Below, piece by piece: positions 1 to 9,745 of a stretch of 64,000 nucleotides of DNA. A program made the translations under genes and the position numbers. Under the pieces are notes generated by a model. That model made no database searches, was not told the DNA's origin, and saw only the letters and a program-made list of their open reading frames with translations. The stretch's first letter is position 1; the number at the start of each line of letters is the position of its first letter. Source of the stretch: an uncultured Pontibacter sp. (GTDB lineage Bacteria > Bacteroidota > Bacteroidia > Cytophagales > Hymenobacteraceae). The stretch is taken from positions 248,001 to 312,000 of the forward strand of contig NZ_CANLMZ010000003.1 in NCBI RefSeq assembly GCF_947492645.1, read 5' to 3'.

Positions 1-1111
1 GGAAATCTTCTGCAGCTGAGGCAGTTTTATGACCGATAAGTATGGCAGTTGGCACCACCAGCTTCTCGTGCCGGCTCACTTCATTTCTGGCAGGGCTGTA
101 ATCGAATGTGTGGGTAAGCTTATCCTGGTAAGCCTTAAGTGATGTTGCAGCCCACACATCGTTAGCAGTATCTTTAGGCTCAGTAAACACACCCCAGGCC
201 TTAAAGCTTGCCAAATGCTTGCGTGTAGCGTTTTTAGAGCCGTACAGTAGCGTATCCGGGCTCAGGTAACTCAGTATCTGCACACCTATTCCTGTAGAGC
301 CTCCGCCATTATTGCGCAGGTCCACGATCAGCGATTTTGCCTTACGCAGCTCCGGTAATTTCTCCAGGAACATTTCGTTTATCTTAGGGTCGTGGAAGCC
401 GTTAAGCGCCAGGTAAGCCGTTTGGTTCGGGTACCACTTCAGCTCCAACAGCTCCCGCTGCTCTAAAGCCGGGTATACTTCCTGCTCGGTGGTTTTAGCG
501 TGTGTAAGCGTCAGCTCTTTTAGCTTGCCTTTCGGGGTTCTATACTTTATAGTATACTTCTCTCCTTTCAAGCCTTTCAGCATTGTACTTACGGCTCTGT
601 CCATCAGCACATAATCCGTAGACGAGGCAATGTAAGGCATCACCTGCTTTTTAAGGTAATCTGCTGTTGGCTGGCCGTTTACTTCTATAATCTCGCTCCC
701 TACCGGCACCTCATCTTTTATACTTAGGTTGGTTCGGGTAATAATGGCCTTGTTATCGATATTGGTCAGGTAAATTCTATACTTGCCAAACATATCGTTG
801 TACAGCAGAGAGTCTATACTTTTAGGCATGTAAATGTTGGTGTGCCCATCGGCCAGCGAAGCGCAAAGTTTCTGCAACTCGCGGTAATACTCGTAGTCGT
901 TCTGTGTGTGCTGTACTTTCGTGATTGCTTGGCGATAGTCGTTTTCCCATTTGGCACGGTCCACTTTATCTAAATACACAAAGTTGTAGTTTACTTCCTG
1001 CCAGAATTTAGACAAGCCGTATACTTTGTCGGCAGCAGAAATAGTGTTAGGAATTTGGGCATTCGCGGCAACGGCCAGCAGCAGCAACAATGGTAAAAAT
1101 AGCTTTTTCAT
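1..1111 (-). CDS. S41 family peptidase (C-terminal processing protease type), 3' end outside window
   Basis: Secreted serine protease of the S41/tail-specific family. The gene begins at an ATG at 1109-1111 with a signal peptide of MKKLFLPLLLLL type ending near NAQ, and stays open to the window edge for 370 codons, so the C-terminus is missing. A PDZ-like stretch (DEVPVGSEIIEVNG) precedes the catalytic core, which shows LIVDLRNNGGGSTG and, at the very edge, the TASAAEDF block that carries the catalytic serine. The closest S41 relatives are periplasmic or outer-membrane proteases of Bacteroidota. It lies 21 nt downstream of the FtsX-type permease on the same strand and is probably co-transcribed with it. 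The physiological substrate cannot be read from the sequence. Confidence 0.85.
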   Translation of the reverse strand, partial: MKKLFLPLLLLLAVAANAQIPNTISAADKVYGLSKFWQEVNYNFVYLDKVDRAKWENDYRQAITKVQHTQNDYEYYRELQKLCASLADGHTNIYMPKSIDSLLYNDMFGKYRIYLTNIDNKAIITRTNLSIKDEVPVGSEIIEVNGQPTADYLKKQVMPYIASSTDYVLMDRAVSTMLKGLKGEKYTIKYRTPKGKLKELTLTHAKTTEQEVYPALEQRELLELKWYPNQTAYLALNGFHDPKINEMFLEKLPELRKAKSLIVDLRNNGGGSTGIGVQILSYLSPDTLLYGSKNATRKHLASFKAWGVFTEPKDTANDVWAATSLKAYQDKLTHTFDYSPARNEVSRHEKLVVPTAILIGHKTASAAEDF

Positions 1112-1132
1112 AGTTTTATTTTATACTTGTAT

Positions 1133-3499
1133 TTATTCTGTCCTGAGGGATGTTACTGGGTTAGCTACTGCCGTTTTAACTGCATGGAAGCTTAGCGTGA
1201 TCAGGGTAATGATGAACGTAACTATAAAAGCCGAAGCAAATATCCACCAGCTCAGGTTAGTGCGCTCTACATAGTTTTCGAGCCAACCGCTCATAAAGTA
1301 CCAGCCCAGGGGCAACGCTATCAGGTTGGCAATCAGCACCAGCTTCAGGAAGTCTTTAGAAAGCATGTACACTATACTTGCCACCGATGCCCCCAGCACT
1401 TTGCGGATGCCAATTTCTTTTGTGCGCTGCTCTGCGGTAAACAACGCCAGCCCAAACAAGCCCAGGCAGGAGATAAAGATGGCAATACCGGCAAAGTATT
1501 TGGTTAGTTGGCCCAGCACGGCTTCGCTCTTATACATTCGCTCAAAGTCCTCGTCCAGGAAGTGATATTCAAAGGGGAAAGCCGGGTTATGTTTTCTCAC
1601 GATTTGCTCTACTGCGGCCAGCACATCAGCCATTTTACCTGGCGCAACACGGGCATAAAGTGCATTTTGGTTTGTCTCCTGAAGGCGCAGAATAAGCGGC
1701 TGCATGGTGCTGTGCATGGAGCGTGAATGGAAGTCGTTTGTTACCCCGATGATGTGGCCTTTGATGTTCCAGATCTGTATAGGCTGGCCGACAGGATCCT
1801 GTAGTTGCATCAGGCGGGCAGCTTCTTCGTTTATGATAAAGGCAGAGGTATCAGTACCAAAATCCTCTGAAAAGTCGCGGCCTTCTTTCATCTGTATGCC
1901 CATGGTTTCAGTATACTTGTAATCCACGGTCATCATCCCGAACAACACATTTGCGTTAGGATCCTTGCCTTTCCATTTTACATCACCCGTAGAGTTGCCT
2001 ATATCAAGTGGGTTTTGGTCTGATGCCGATAAAGCGAGAATTCCGGGCGTGTTAAGCAGGTCGCGCTTCAGTACCTCATATTTCTTTTTAAGATCACCTT
2101 CCAGGGGCATGTACAGCACGTTTTCGCGGTTCAGGCCTATGTTTTTATTTCGGATGTGATGTAACTGCAGGTATACTACCAGCGTGCTGATGATGAGCAA
2201 GCCGGAAAGTATAAACTGGAACACCACCAACCCTTTTCTGAAAACAGATATGCGCTTGCTCACTTTGCCTGTACCTTTCAGCACCACCACCGGATTGAAA
2301 GACGACAGAAAGAAAGCCGGGTAGCTGCCTGAAAGTATACCTGTAACCAAGGCCACACCCAGCAACATTGCCAGCAACCAGGGATCACTCAAATCAAACT
2401 CTATAAACTTACCTGTCAGTTCGTTAAAGTGCGGCAACAACACACCCGTCAGGTTAAGCGATACAAACAACGCCAGAAAGGCCACTAAAACCGACTCTAC
2501 CATAAACTGCTTGATAAGCGACGATTTATTTGCCCCGATGGCCTTGCGCACCCCTACTTCCTTGGCACGTTTGGCAGAGCGCGCCGTAGCCAGGTTCATG
2601 AAGTTGATACAGGCAATTACAAGTATAAAAATGGCTATAACCGAGAACAAACGTACTGTTTCAATTCTTCCGCTGCCTACTTTGCCCCCTTTAAACTCGT
2701 CGTACAGGTACATATCGCCAACCGGCTGCAGAAACAGTTCTATGTTCGTGTCTTTGCTGTACTTTTTTACGTGGTCTTTAATTTTTACATTGAAGGTGGC
2801 AAGATCAGTACCCGGTTGCAGTTGCACAAACGTGCGGATGCCATTGTTATCCCAGGTCTTAAGCCAATGGCCATCCGGATGGTTAATCAAATCCTGCAGG
2901 GGCAGCACCCAATCAAACTGCATCGATGAGTTTTTTGGTGCATCTTTCATTACACCGGTTACTTTGTAGCTGTCCGTGTTATCTACCTTAAATACCTTAC
3001 CAACCGCATCGGCAGCAGAACCAAAGAATTGCTCGGCTACTTTTTCAGAGATAACTATGGAGTTAGGATTTGCCAGCACCTGCTTTGCATCGCCGTGCAA
3101 CAACGGGAAAGAGAACATTTCGAAGAAAGCAGCATCGGTATAGCGGCCACCCACTTTCAGCGCCTTATCCTCGTGCGTCAACAGCTTTTTCCACTCCCAG
3201 GTAGAGCTACGCTCTGCGTGCTTAATCTCCGGAAAGTCTTTCTCCAGCGCTTCGGCCAGCGGCCCTGGTGTAGCACTAGTTGTCAGGTTATCAGAGCCGG
3301 GGTAACTCTGCACTTCCATTAACCGGTACAGGTTGCCGGTGTCTTCGTGAAAGCGGTCGAAGCTCAACTCGTCCCGCACCCACAATAGTATAAGTATACT
3401 GCACGTCATTCCCAGCGCCAGCCCCGACACGTTGATCAGGGAAAAGATCTTGTGGCGCATCAGGTTGCGGTAAGCCATTTTGAAGTAGTTCTTAATCAT
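1133..3499 (-). CDS. ABC transporter permease, FtsX/MacB type
   Basis: Inner-membrane permease of 788 aa from the MacB/FtsX family, the full-length form common in Cytophagales. The N-terminus (MIKNYFKMAYRNLMRHK, then a hydrophobic segment ending before the extracytoplasmic domain) is the usual entry helix plus MacB periplasmic core. A first FtsX core sits around residues 285-430 (VIACINFMNLATARSAKRAKEVG is the hallmark region) and a second near 670-780 with the same EIGIRKVLGAS signature. No ATP-binding subunit is encoded next to it, so the ATPase must come from elsewhere. It is divergent from a sigma-54 activator/kinase pair at 3852-6567, an arrangement that suggests regulation by that pair; this is inference. 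Substrate unknown. Confidence 0.85.
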   Translation of the reverse strand: MIKNYFKMAYRNLMRHKIFSLINVSGLALGMTCSILILLWVRDELSFDRFHEDTGNLYRLMEVQSYPGSDNLTTSATPGPLAEALEKDFPEIKHAERSSTWEWKKLLTHEDKALKVGGRYTDAAFFEMFSFPLLHGDAKQVLANPNSIVISEKVAEQFFGSAADAVGKVFKVDNTDSYKVTGVMKDAPKNSSMQFDWVLPLQDLINHPDGHWLKTWDNNGIRTFVQLQPGTDLATFNVKIKDHVKKYSKDTNIELFLQPVGDMYLYDEFKGGKVGSGRIETVRLFSVIAIFILVIACINFMNLATARSAKRAKEVGVRKAIGANKSSLIKQFMVESVLVAFLALFVSLNLTGVLLPHFNELTGKFIEFDLSDPWLLAMLLGVALVTGILSGSYPAFFLSSFNPVVVLKGTGKVSKRISVFRKGLVVFQFILSGLLIISTLVVYLQLHHIRNKNIGLNRENVLYMPLEGDLKKKYEVLKRDLLNTPGILALSASDQNPLDIGNSTGDVKWKGKDPNANVLFGMMTVDYKYTETMGIQMKEGRDFSEDFGTDTSAFIINEEAARLMQLQDPVGQPIQIWNIKGHIIGVTNDFHSRSMHSTMQPLILRLQETNQNALYARVAPGKMADVLAAVEQIVRKHNPAFPFEYHFLDEDFERMYKSEAVLGQLTKYFAGIAIFISCLGLFGLALFTAEQRTKEIGIRKVLGASVASIVYMLSKDFLKLVLIANLIALPLGWYFMSGWLENYVERTNLSWWIFASAFIVTFIITLITLSFHAVKTAVANPVTSLRTE

Positions 3500-3851
3500 A
3501 GTCTTGGAAATTTATCGGCACGGGTATAAAATCTTATTTTTGAACAGAAGCAAGTATAACCAACCAGCTATATAAGTACCCTAGAAATTAAAGTGCCAAT
3601 TTTAAAAACCATTAATTATCAAACAATTGCGGCAAATACAATTTTAAGACTGTACGCTTCTGATACACATTTTAAGAGAACAACTGTGCGGTAGCGTTAC
3701 AGGATTTACACCTGCTGGAACAGCCAAATTGTACTGTAGCAATTTTAAAGCAGCAACCGCAGACCAGAAGTATAGCGCAGCGCTTAGAACAAGTATAAAA
3801 CTCCAGATAAATTATTTACATTCGGGTATCAGAACCAGAATTGCTTGTACT
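3500..3851. other. Divergent intergenic region between permease and NtrC-type regulator
   Basis: AT-rich spacer that must hold the promoters of both divergent units. Several AAGTATA heptamers are present (for example near 3550 and 3768). I saw no convincing -24/-12 GG-N10-GC sigma-54 promoter and no RNA gene. The reading frame of the regulator stays open back to 3729 but the sequence there is not protein-like. Confidence 0.5.
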
Positions 3852-5222
3852 ATGGCCACAGGAAAAACCGGCAGAGTTTTAGTAGTTGACGACGAAACCG
3901 ATGTGCTATTCGCGCTGAAAATGCTGCTCAAAACTGAAGTAAAGGAAGTGGTTACGGAAAAGAACCCGGACAACCTTTTAAGTCTGCTGTCGAGGGAGAA
4001 GTTTGATGCCATTCTGCTGGACATGAACTTTAAAAGCGCCCTGAACACCGGCAACGAAGGCCTGTACTGGCTGCGCCAGATTCTGGACAAAGACAAAGAT
4101 GCCACCGTTATACTTATCACGGCTTACGGTGATGTTGAGTTGGCTGTAAAATCCTTAAAACAAGGCGCCTACGACTTTATAGTAAAGCCCTGGCACAACG
4201 ACAAATTACTGGAAACGCTGCACAACGCGCTGCAGGCAAAAGCACAAAAAACCGGCAAAAAAGCAATTGCAACAACAGCCGGGCATACTGCTATACTTGG
4301 TACCTCCGATGCCTTGCAGGATATACTTTATAAAATAGAGAAAATTGCCCCCACCGAAGCAAACGTGCTTATACTTGGCGAGAATGGAACAGGCAAAGAA
4401 CTGGTGGCCCGCGCCCTGCACGAAAAATCCTTTAGGGCCGGCAAGCCTTTTGTAAGTATAGATGTAGCCGCCCTCACCGACTCGTTGTTTGAAAGTGAGC
4501 TGTTCGGGTATAAAAAAGGAGCTTTTACCGATGCCAAAGAAGACCGCAAAGGCCGCTTTGAGGCTGCGCAGGGTGGCACCTTGTTTTTAGACGAAATCGG
4601 CAATATTTCGCCGGCCATGCAGGCTAAGCTGCTAACGGTGCTACAAAACAGGCAGGTAACGCCACTAGGCTCTAACACTCCTGTACCGGTAGATATAAGA
4701 TTGATATCGGCTACAAACGAACCTATTTACGAACTGGCAGCCAAAAACCTGTTCCGTAAAGACCTTATTTATCGCATCAATACGGTAGAAATTACGCTGC
4801 CCCCACTACGCCAGCGCTTCGGCGATATAGAACTGCTGGCAAGGCATTTTGCTGCTGTCTACGCCCAGAAAAACCATAAACCCGTACCTGAACTTGCGCC
4901 TGCCACTTTGCAAAAGCTTAACCAACACAGCTGGCCAGGCAACGTGCGCGAACTGCAGCATGCCGTAGAACGTGCCATTATATTGGCAGAAGGCAATGTG
5001 CTGCAACCACAGGATTTCAGTTTTTCGGCTATGGAAATACCACCCGCTGCACAAGCCATACCTGCCTTTGCCGCAGACACAAGCATGCCGCTAAGCGAGA
5101 TAGAGCGTGAAACCATACGCCGCGTGATCGAGAAAAACAAAGGCAATATTTCTAAAGCAGCCAAAGAACTAGGCCTTACCCGCACCGCCCTTTACCGCCG
5201 CCTGAACAAGTATGATATCTAA
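3852..5222 (+). CDS. Sigma-54-dependent response regulator, NtrC/AtoC type
   Basis: Transcription activator of 456 aa that opens sigma-54 promoters when phosphorylated. An N-terminal receiver has the acidic pair in VVDDE and the phospho-acceptor Asp57 in LLDMN. The AAA+ domain carries Walker A GENGTGKE (176-183), the sigma-54 contact loop as GAFTDA (223-228, where the classical loop is GAFTGA) and Walker B LFLDEIG. A Fis-type helix-turn-helix (NISKAAKELGLTRTALYRRL) closes the protein. I chose the ATG at 3852 because the receiver starts eight residues later; the open frame extends to 3729 without homology-like sequence. It overlaps the kinase gene downstream by 11 nt, so the two are translationally coupled partners. 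Confidence 0.93.
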   Translation: MATGKTGRVLVVDDETDVLFALKMLLKTEVKEVVTEKNPDNLLSLLSREKFDAILLDMNFKSALNTGNEGLYWLRQILDKDKDATVILITAYGDVELAVKSLKQGAYDFIVKPWHNDKLLETLHNALQAKAQKTGKKAIATTAGHTAILGTSDALQDILYKIEKIAPTEANVLILGENGTGKELVARALHEKSFRAGKPFVSIDVAALTDSLFESELFGYKKGAFTDAKEDRKGRFEAAQGGTLFLDEIGNISPAMQAKLLTVLQNRQVTPLGSNTPVPVDIRLISATNEPIYELAAKNLFRKDLIYRINTVEITLPPLRQRFGDIELLARHFAAVYAQKNHKPVPELAPATLQKLNQHSWPGNVRELQHAVERAIILAEGNVLQPQDFSFSAMEIPPAAQAIPAFAADTSMPLSEIERETIRRVIEKNKGNISKAAKELGLTRTALYRRLNKYDI

Positions 5223-6567
5223 GCGACTGGAGCTCGGGCTATTTGTCCGGTTTATACTTTTACTGGCCATGATGTATATCACGCTGGAGTACCTGGTGCA
5301 GTACACCTGGCTGCAGGTAACGTCAGGTATACTCATCATGCTGGCACAAGTATGGGAAATGGCGCGTTACGTAACCCGAAGCAACAACGAGCTGGCAAAG
5401 TTTCTGGAGGCCGTAAAGCAACGCGACTTCTCACAGCGCTTCAACGAGAACTCAAACTCATCGGTACAGCAGCTGCACCACGCCTTTAACCTGATCAACG
5501 ATACCTTCAAGCAACTGCACATAGAGCGCGAAGCACAGTTCCAGTACATGCAAACCATACTGCAGTTGGTAGATACCGGCATTATGGCTGTGGATATTGA
5601 AACCGGCGAAGTGGAGTGGGTAAACGATGCCTTTAAGAAAATGCTGGGTGTGCCTTACCTCAAAAGTATAAACAGCCTGCAAACCCGCTACCCCACCCTG
5701 CCCGAGTCGCTGCAAAGTATAAAATCAGGAGAAAGTGTACTTGTAAAGCTAAAGCTGCCTGCTGGCCAGTCGCAGTTGCTGGTTACAGCCACAGCCTTTA
5801 GCATGCAACACCGCGACCTGCTGCTGATCGCTTTAAAAAATGTGAGCGCCACCGTGGATGCCACCGAAACCGAAGCCTGGCAAAAGCTGCTCCGCGTGAT
5901 GACGCATGAGATTATGAACTCGGTAGCTCCCATTGCCTCGCTGGCCGATACACTTGGCAAGCACCTGCACCAGGAACGCGAACGCTATACTTCTGAGCCG
6001 GAAACGCCTGTTGATCTGGAGCTGTTGGAAGACACCGAAGAAGGAATCGGGATTATTAAAAAGCGCAGCGAAGGACTGCTTCGGTTCACGCAGTTTTACC
6101 GCAACCTGAACAAGTCGCAGCAGCTAAACCTAACCACTATTTACGTGCAGGAGCTTTTTAAAAGTATAGAAGCCCTGATGCGACCGCGGCTAGAGGAACA
6201 AGGAATAGCGTTCATCTGCAAAACATCATCTCCGGATTTAACTATAACCGGCGATGTAAACCTGCTGGAACAAGTACTTATCAACCTAATCACGAATGCG
6301 CAACGTGCCGTCCGGGAAAACCCGAATCCCCAAATTATACTCATAGCCAAACTACAGGACGGTAAGGTAACCCTGGAGCTGCACGACAACGGCACCGGCA
6401 TTCCGGAAGAACTGCTGGAAAACATATTTATACCTTTCTTCACATCGCATAAAGATGGCTCCGGCATTGGCTTGAGCTTATCTAAACATATCATGCATCT
6501 GCACAAGGGTAGTATACAAGTAGAAAGCGAGGTAGGTGCAGGCAGTACATTCAAACTGGTTTTTTAA
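5212..6567 (+). CDS. Sensor histidine kinase, NtrB/NtrY-like
   Basis: Membrane-anchored kinase of 451 aa that partners the upstream regulator. Two hydrophobic segments lie in residues 8-52, followed by a HAMP-like linker (LAKFLEAVKQRDF), a PAS-like region (about 110-210), a phospho-acceptor His232 in VMTHEIMNS, and an HATPase domain with N box NLITNAQRAV, G1 HDNGTGIPEE and G2 GSGIGLSLSKH. The start ATG lies inside the last codons of the regulator gene. There is no large periplasmic sensor domain, so sensing is probably in the membrane or the PAS domain. The gene holds five exact AAGTATA/TATACTT heptamers in different frames. Confidence 0.92.
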   Translation: MISKRLELGLFVRFILLLAMMYITLEYLVQYTWLQVTSGILIMLAQVWEMARYVTRSNNELAKFLEAVKQRDFSQRFNENSNSSVQQLHHAFNLINDTFKQLHIEREAQFQYMQTILQLVDTGIMAVDIETGEVEWVNDAFKKMLGVPYLKSINSLQTRYPTLPESLQSIKSGESVLVKLKLPAGQSQLLVTATAFSMQHRDLLLIALKNVSATVDATETEAWQKLLRVMTHEIMNSVAPIASLADTLGKHLHQERERYTSEPETPVDLELLEDTEEGIGIIKKRSEGLLRFTQFYRNLNKSQQLNLTTIYVQELFKSIEALMRPRLEEQGIAFICKTSSPDLTITGDVNLLEQVLINLITNAQRAVRENPNPQIILIAKLQDGKVTLELHDNGTGIPEELLENIFIPFFTSHKDGSGIGLSLSKHIMHLHKGSIQVESEVGAGSTFKLVF

Positions 6568-6709
6568 TTCGCTGATACTGCAGCACTTTCGTTTTGTTAA
6601 CCTCACAAACACAACACACCCAACTTAAACTTAAATTTATCTTTATAATTATAGATTATCCAAAGTTAGATATAGACAAAATCTATAAACATAACTTATT
6701 AAGATAGAG

Positions 6710-6755
6710 TATACCGGTATAGTCAACTTATCAATCATCAACCGGTATCGCGATA
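6710..6755. promoter_or_regulatory. Palindromes upstream of catalase (candidate operator)
   Basis: A perfect 12-bp palindrome TATACCGGTATA at 6710-6721 is followed by a second ACCGGTAT at 6741-6748 that runs into the palindrome TATCGCGATA at 6746-6755, ending on the catalase start codon. Repeated ACCGGTAT dyads this close to a start codon look like a repressor site. The binding protein is unknown. Confidence 0.3.
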
Positions 6756-8404
6756 TGAACGAAAACAAGAAGTACCGAACTGCCAACTCCGGCAATGGCC
6801 AAAAGGGCAAAGAAAACGGCAAAGGCAGCCTGCTAACCACCCGTCAGGGACACCCTGTCACCGACAACCAAAACATCAGAACAGTAGGAAACCGTGGCCC
6901 GGCCACTATGGAGAACTACCACTTCATTGAAAAAATATCGCACTTCGACAGGGAGCGTGTGCCGGAGCGCGTGGTGCATGCCCGTGGAGCCGGTGCACAT
7001 GGTGTGTTTCAGGCATATGGCATGGTAGGCAACGACCCTATAGAAAAGTATACCAGAGCCAAAGTTTTTAAGAAAGGTAAAGAGACGCCAACGTTTGTGC
7101 GTTTTTCTACGGTAGGCCATGGCACGCACTCACCGGAAACCCTGCGCGACCCGCGTGGCTTTGCCGTTAAGTTTTATACCGAAGACGGTAACTGGGACCT
7201 TGTAGGCAATAACCTGAAAATCTTCTTCATCCGCGATGCCATGAAGTTTCCGGACCTGATCCACTCACAGAAGCCGGACCCGGTAACAAACATACAAAGC
7301 GCCGAACGTATTTTCGATTTCTTCTCGGGCACGCCGGAAGCTACGCACATGATCACGTTCCTGTACTCGCCGTGGGGCATACCTGCCAATTACCGCCAGA
7401 TGCAGGGCTCCGGTGTAAACACCTACAAGTGGGTAAACGCCGACGGAGAGGCTGTGCTGGTGAAATACCATTGGGAGCCAATGAAGCAGGGCATCCGAAA
7501 CCTTACCCAGAAAGAAGCGCAGGAAATACAGGGCAAAAACTTTAACCACGCCACCCAGGACCTGTATGAAGCCATTGAGCGCGGCGACTTTCCGGAGTGG
7601 GAACTTAATGTGCAGATCATGAGCGATGATGACCACCCGGAACTGGACTTTGACCCGCTGGATGATACGAAGCTATGGCCTAAGGAGCAATTCCCGTGGT
7701 ACCCGGTTGGTAAGATGACCCTGAACCGTAACCCTGTGGATTACTTTAACGAGGTAGAATTATCGGCCTTTGGTACTGGTGTGCTGGTGGATGGACTTGA
7801 TTTCTCGGATGACAAGATGCTACAGGGCCGTACATTCTCCTACTCTGATACGCAACGCTACCGCGTAGGCGCCAACTACCTGCAGTTGCCGATCAACGCG
7901 CCTAAAACGCATGTGGCAACCAACCAGCGTGGCGGCCAGATGGCTTTCAACACCGATTTTGCTGAAGGTCAGAACATCCATGTAAACTACGAGCCATCTA
8001 TACTTGGCGGCCTGGAAGAGTCTCCGAAGCCAGGCAAAGATTATATGCCGCGCTACGAGGCAAACCTGGTACGCCAGGCAATAGAGCGTGCCAATCCGTT
8101 TAAGCAAGCCGGCGAAACCTACCGCAACTTTGAGGACTGGGAGCGCGACGAACTGATAAATAACCTGGGCAACGACCTGGCAAAATGCGACCCGCGCATC
8201 CAGGAGAAGATGCTGAGCCATTTTACCCAAGCCGATGAGGACTACGGGCGTCGTGTAAAAGAGAGCATAGAGCGTGCAACCAAAGAGCTGATGAAAATGA
8301 AGCACGAAAAAATTGCGGGTACCGATGGCCCATCAGGCAATATTACCGGCGAAGAAGGTGTGGAACAGGCACAGAGCGAATCGCATTCTGCAAAGCCATA
8401 TTAA
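6755..8404 (+). CDS. katA: Catalase (heme, monofunctional)
   Basis: Disproportionates hydrogen peroxide to water and oxygen in the cytoplasm. The 549-aa protein has the catalytic His75 in the [15 protein letters not shown] block, the [11 protein letters not shown] region, and the heme-binding segment [20 protein letters not shown] whose Tyr ligates the iron. It resembles the small-subunit clade 3 enzymes (about 480-500 aa) extended by a basic Gly/Lys/Asn-rich N-terminal 40 residues and a polar C-terminal tail. No signal peptide. It is monocistronic, with a strong terminator at 8433-8475 and an operator-like palindrome upstream. The symbol follows general usage for this clade. Confidence 0.95.
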   Translation: MNENKKYRTANSGNGQKGKENGKGSLLTTRQGHPVTDNQNIRTVGNRGPATMENYHFIEKISHFDRERVPERVVHARGAGAHGVFQAYGMVGNDPIEKYTRAKVFKKGKETPTFVRFSTVGHGTHSPETLRDPRGFAVKFYTEDGNWDLVGNNLKIFFIRDAMKFPDLIHSQKPDPVTNIQSAERIFDFFSGTPEATHMITFLYSPWGIPANYRQMQGSGVNTYKWVNADGEAVLVKYHWEPMKQGIRNLTQKEAQEIQGKNFNHATQDLYEAIERGDFPEWELNVQIMSDDDHPELDFDPLDDTKLWPKEQFPWYPVGKMTLNRNPVDYFNEVELSAFGTGVLVDGLDFSDDKMLQGRTFSYSDTQRYRVGANYLQLPINAPKTHVATNQRGGQMAFNTDFAEGQNIHVNYEPSILGGLEESPKPGKDYMPRYEANLVRQAIERANPFKQAGETYRNFEDWERDELINNLGNDLAKCDPRIQEKMLSHFTQADEDYGRRVKESIERATKELMKMKHEKIAGTDGPSGNITGEEGVEQAQSESHSAKPY

Positions 8405-8432
8405 CGTAAATCAGTAATTTTTATACTTACTA

Positions 8433-8475
8433 CAACAAGGGCAGTTGCTGTTAGCAGCTGCCCTTGTTGCTTTTT
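8433..8475 (+). terminator. Intrinsic terminator after catalase
   Basis: A 17-bp stem (CAACAAGGGCAGTTGCT paired with its complement, one G-T pair) with a short loop at 8450-8452 is followed by CTTTTTATACTTTT. The T-tract itself contains a TATACTT heptamer. Confidence 0.85.
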
Positions 8476-8648
8476 ATACTTTTAATGCCGATTCCATGCA
8501 ATCAAAATAGCCTATTAGATTACTGTAAATGGCAGCATTTATACTGATAACAACAAACTATATAGGCTTATTCAATTATTTACTTTGATTATGAAATAAA
8601 TAACTACGGAAATGCTTATTTTGGAGCTGCGTTAGGCTAAAGCCCTTT

Positions 8649-9671
8649 ATGAAAAAGCATTACCGATCTGATAAAAGCTGTCTTAATTGCGGCACAACCG
8701 TTACTGATAAATTTTGCCCGAGCTGCGGACAGGAGAACCTGGAACTGCATGAGGATTTCGTGCACCTGGTGCTGCATAGTGTGGGCCACTATTTCCACTT
8801 CGAGTCAAAGTTTTTTAACAGCATCGTGCCGCTTTTCACAAAGCCCGGCTTCCTGACCAAGGAGTATTTTGCTGGCAAACGTGCCTCGCATCTTAACCCG
8901 ATCAGCATGTACATTTTTATCAGCATCCTGTTCTTCTTCCTTTTTACGGCTAACTCCAACAGCAACAAAAAAGATATTATAGAGGAAAATGCTGCGTCAA
9001 AAGAGGCGTTAACCCAGGAAGAGGCTGAAGAGATAAGAACGGAGGTAAGTAACTCCATATCTCCTAAGGCAGGAGACTATACTTATACTATACTTAACAA
9101 TGCGCAGGTAATTACAGATAGCGCTGGCAGCCAAAACGCTGCAATTGTGCCCGCCACACCTGCAGCAAATACAGCTAAAGCAGACAAAGACAAATACTCT
9201 ATCAATATTGGGGGCGATAATCCCGTAACAAACTCGTTACAGGCTAAATTCAGGCAAGTGTTGGACGATGACCTGAGCAGCGAGCTTTTCAAAAATAAGC
9301 TGGTAAGCCACCTGCCTAAAATGATGTTTATCTTGCTGCCCCTGTTTGCTTTAATCCTGAAGCTGGTTCACCGCAGGTCTAAAAAGTTTTACGCAGAACA
9401 CCTGATTTACTCGATACATGTGCATTCGTTCCTTTTCCTGTTCGGTTCTATACTTATTGTATTAAAGTGGATTCTGCCGTTCATATCGGGCTGGATACAG
9501 TTTATCGGCTTTGTGATTATACTTTGGTACATCTACCGATCAATGCGAAACATTTACAGGAGCACGCGCTGGCGTACTGTTTACAAGTTTTTCCTGCTAG
9601 GTTTTGCTTATAGTATCCTGATGCTCCTTAGCGGTGTGATTGTGGTTATTGCCACGCTTTACACGATGTAA
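8649..9671 (+). CDS. DUF3667 domain-containing membrane protein
   Basis: Membrane protein of 340 aa. A short zinc ribbon opens it (CLNCG ... CPSCGQE, two CxxC pairs about 11 residues apart), followed by the conserved DUF3667 region (FHFESKFFNSIVPL, FLTKEYFAGKRASHLNP) and a first membrane segment near residue 90-100. A polar insert of roughly 110 residues separates it from three or four more hydrophobic helices (about 215-340). The family is frequent in Bacteroidota and its function is not known. It stands alone between the catalase terminator and a convergent small gene. Confidence 0.85.
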   Translation: MKKHYRSDKSCLNCGTTVTDKFCPSCGQENLELHEDFVHLVLHSVGHYFHFESKFFNSIVPLFTKPGFLTKEYFAGKRASHLNPISMYIFISILFFFLFTANSNSNKKDIIEENAASKEALTQEEAEEIRTEVSNSISPKAGDYTYTILNNAQVITDSAGSQNAAIVPATPAANTAKADKDKYSINIGGDNPVTNSLQAKFRQVLDDDLSSELFKNKLVSHLPKMMFILLPLFALILKLVHRRSKKFYAEHLIYSIHVHSFLFLFGSILIVLKWILPFISGWIQFIGFVIILWYIYRSMRNIYRSTRWRTVYKFFLLGFAYSILMLLSGVIVVIATLYTM

Positions 9672-9745
9672 GGCACTACAAAAAGTAGCACCGAATAGCA
9701 ACTGCCCGGAAGGGCTTTTCAGAAGATTTAAAGTATAAACTGAGC

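Noticed and set aside
2511..2969. 152-codon plus-strand ORF inside the permease gene
   Set aside because: It is the antisense shadow of a clearly coding minus-strand frame with FtsX and MacB features.
3729..3851. 41-codon extension upstream of the NtrC-type regulator
   Set aside because: The receiver domain begins right after the ATG at 3852; the extension is not receiver-like and falls in the promoter region.
9700..9722. Small GCCC-GGAA-GGGC hairpin with four T between DUF3667 and the next gene
   Set aside because: Only a four-base-pair stem and a short T-tract; too weak to call a terminator.
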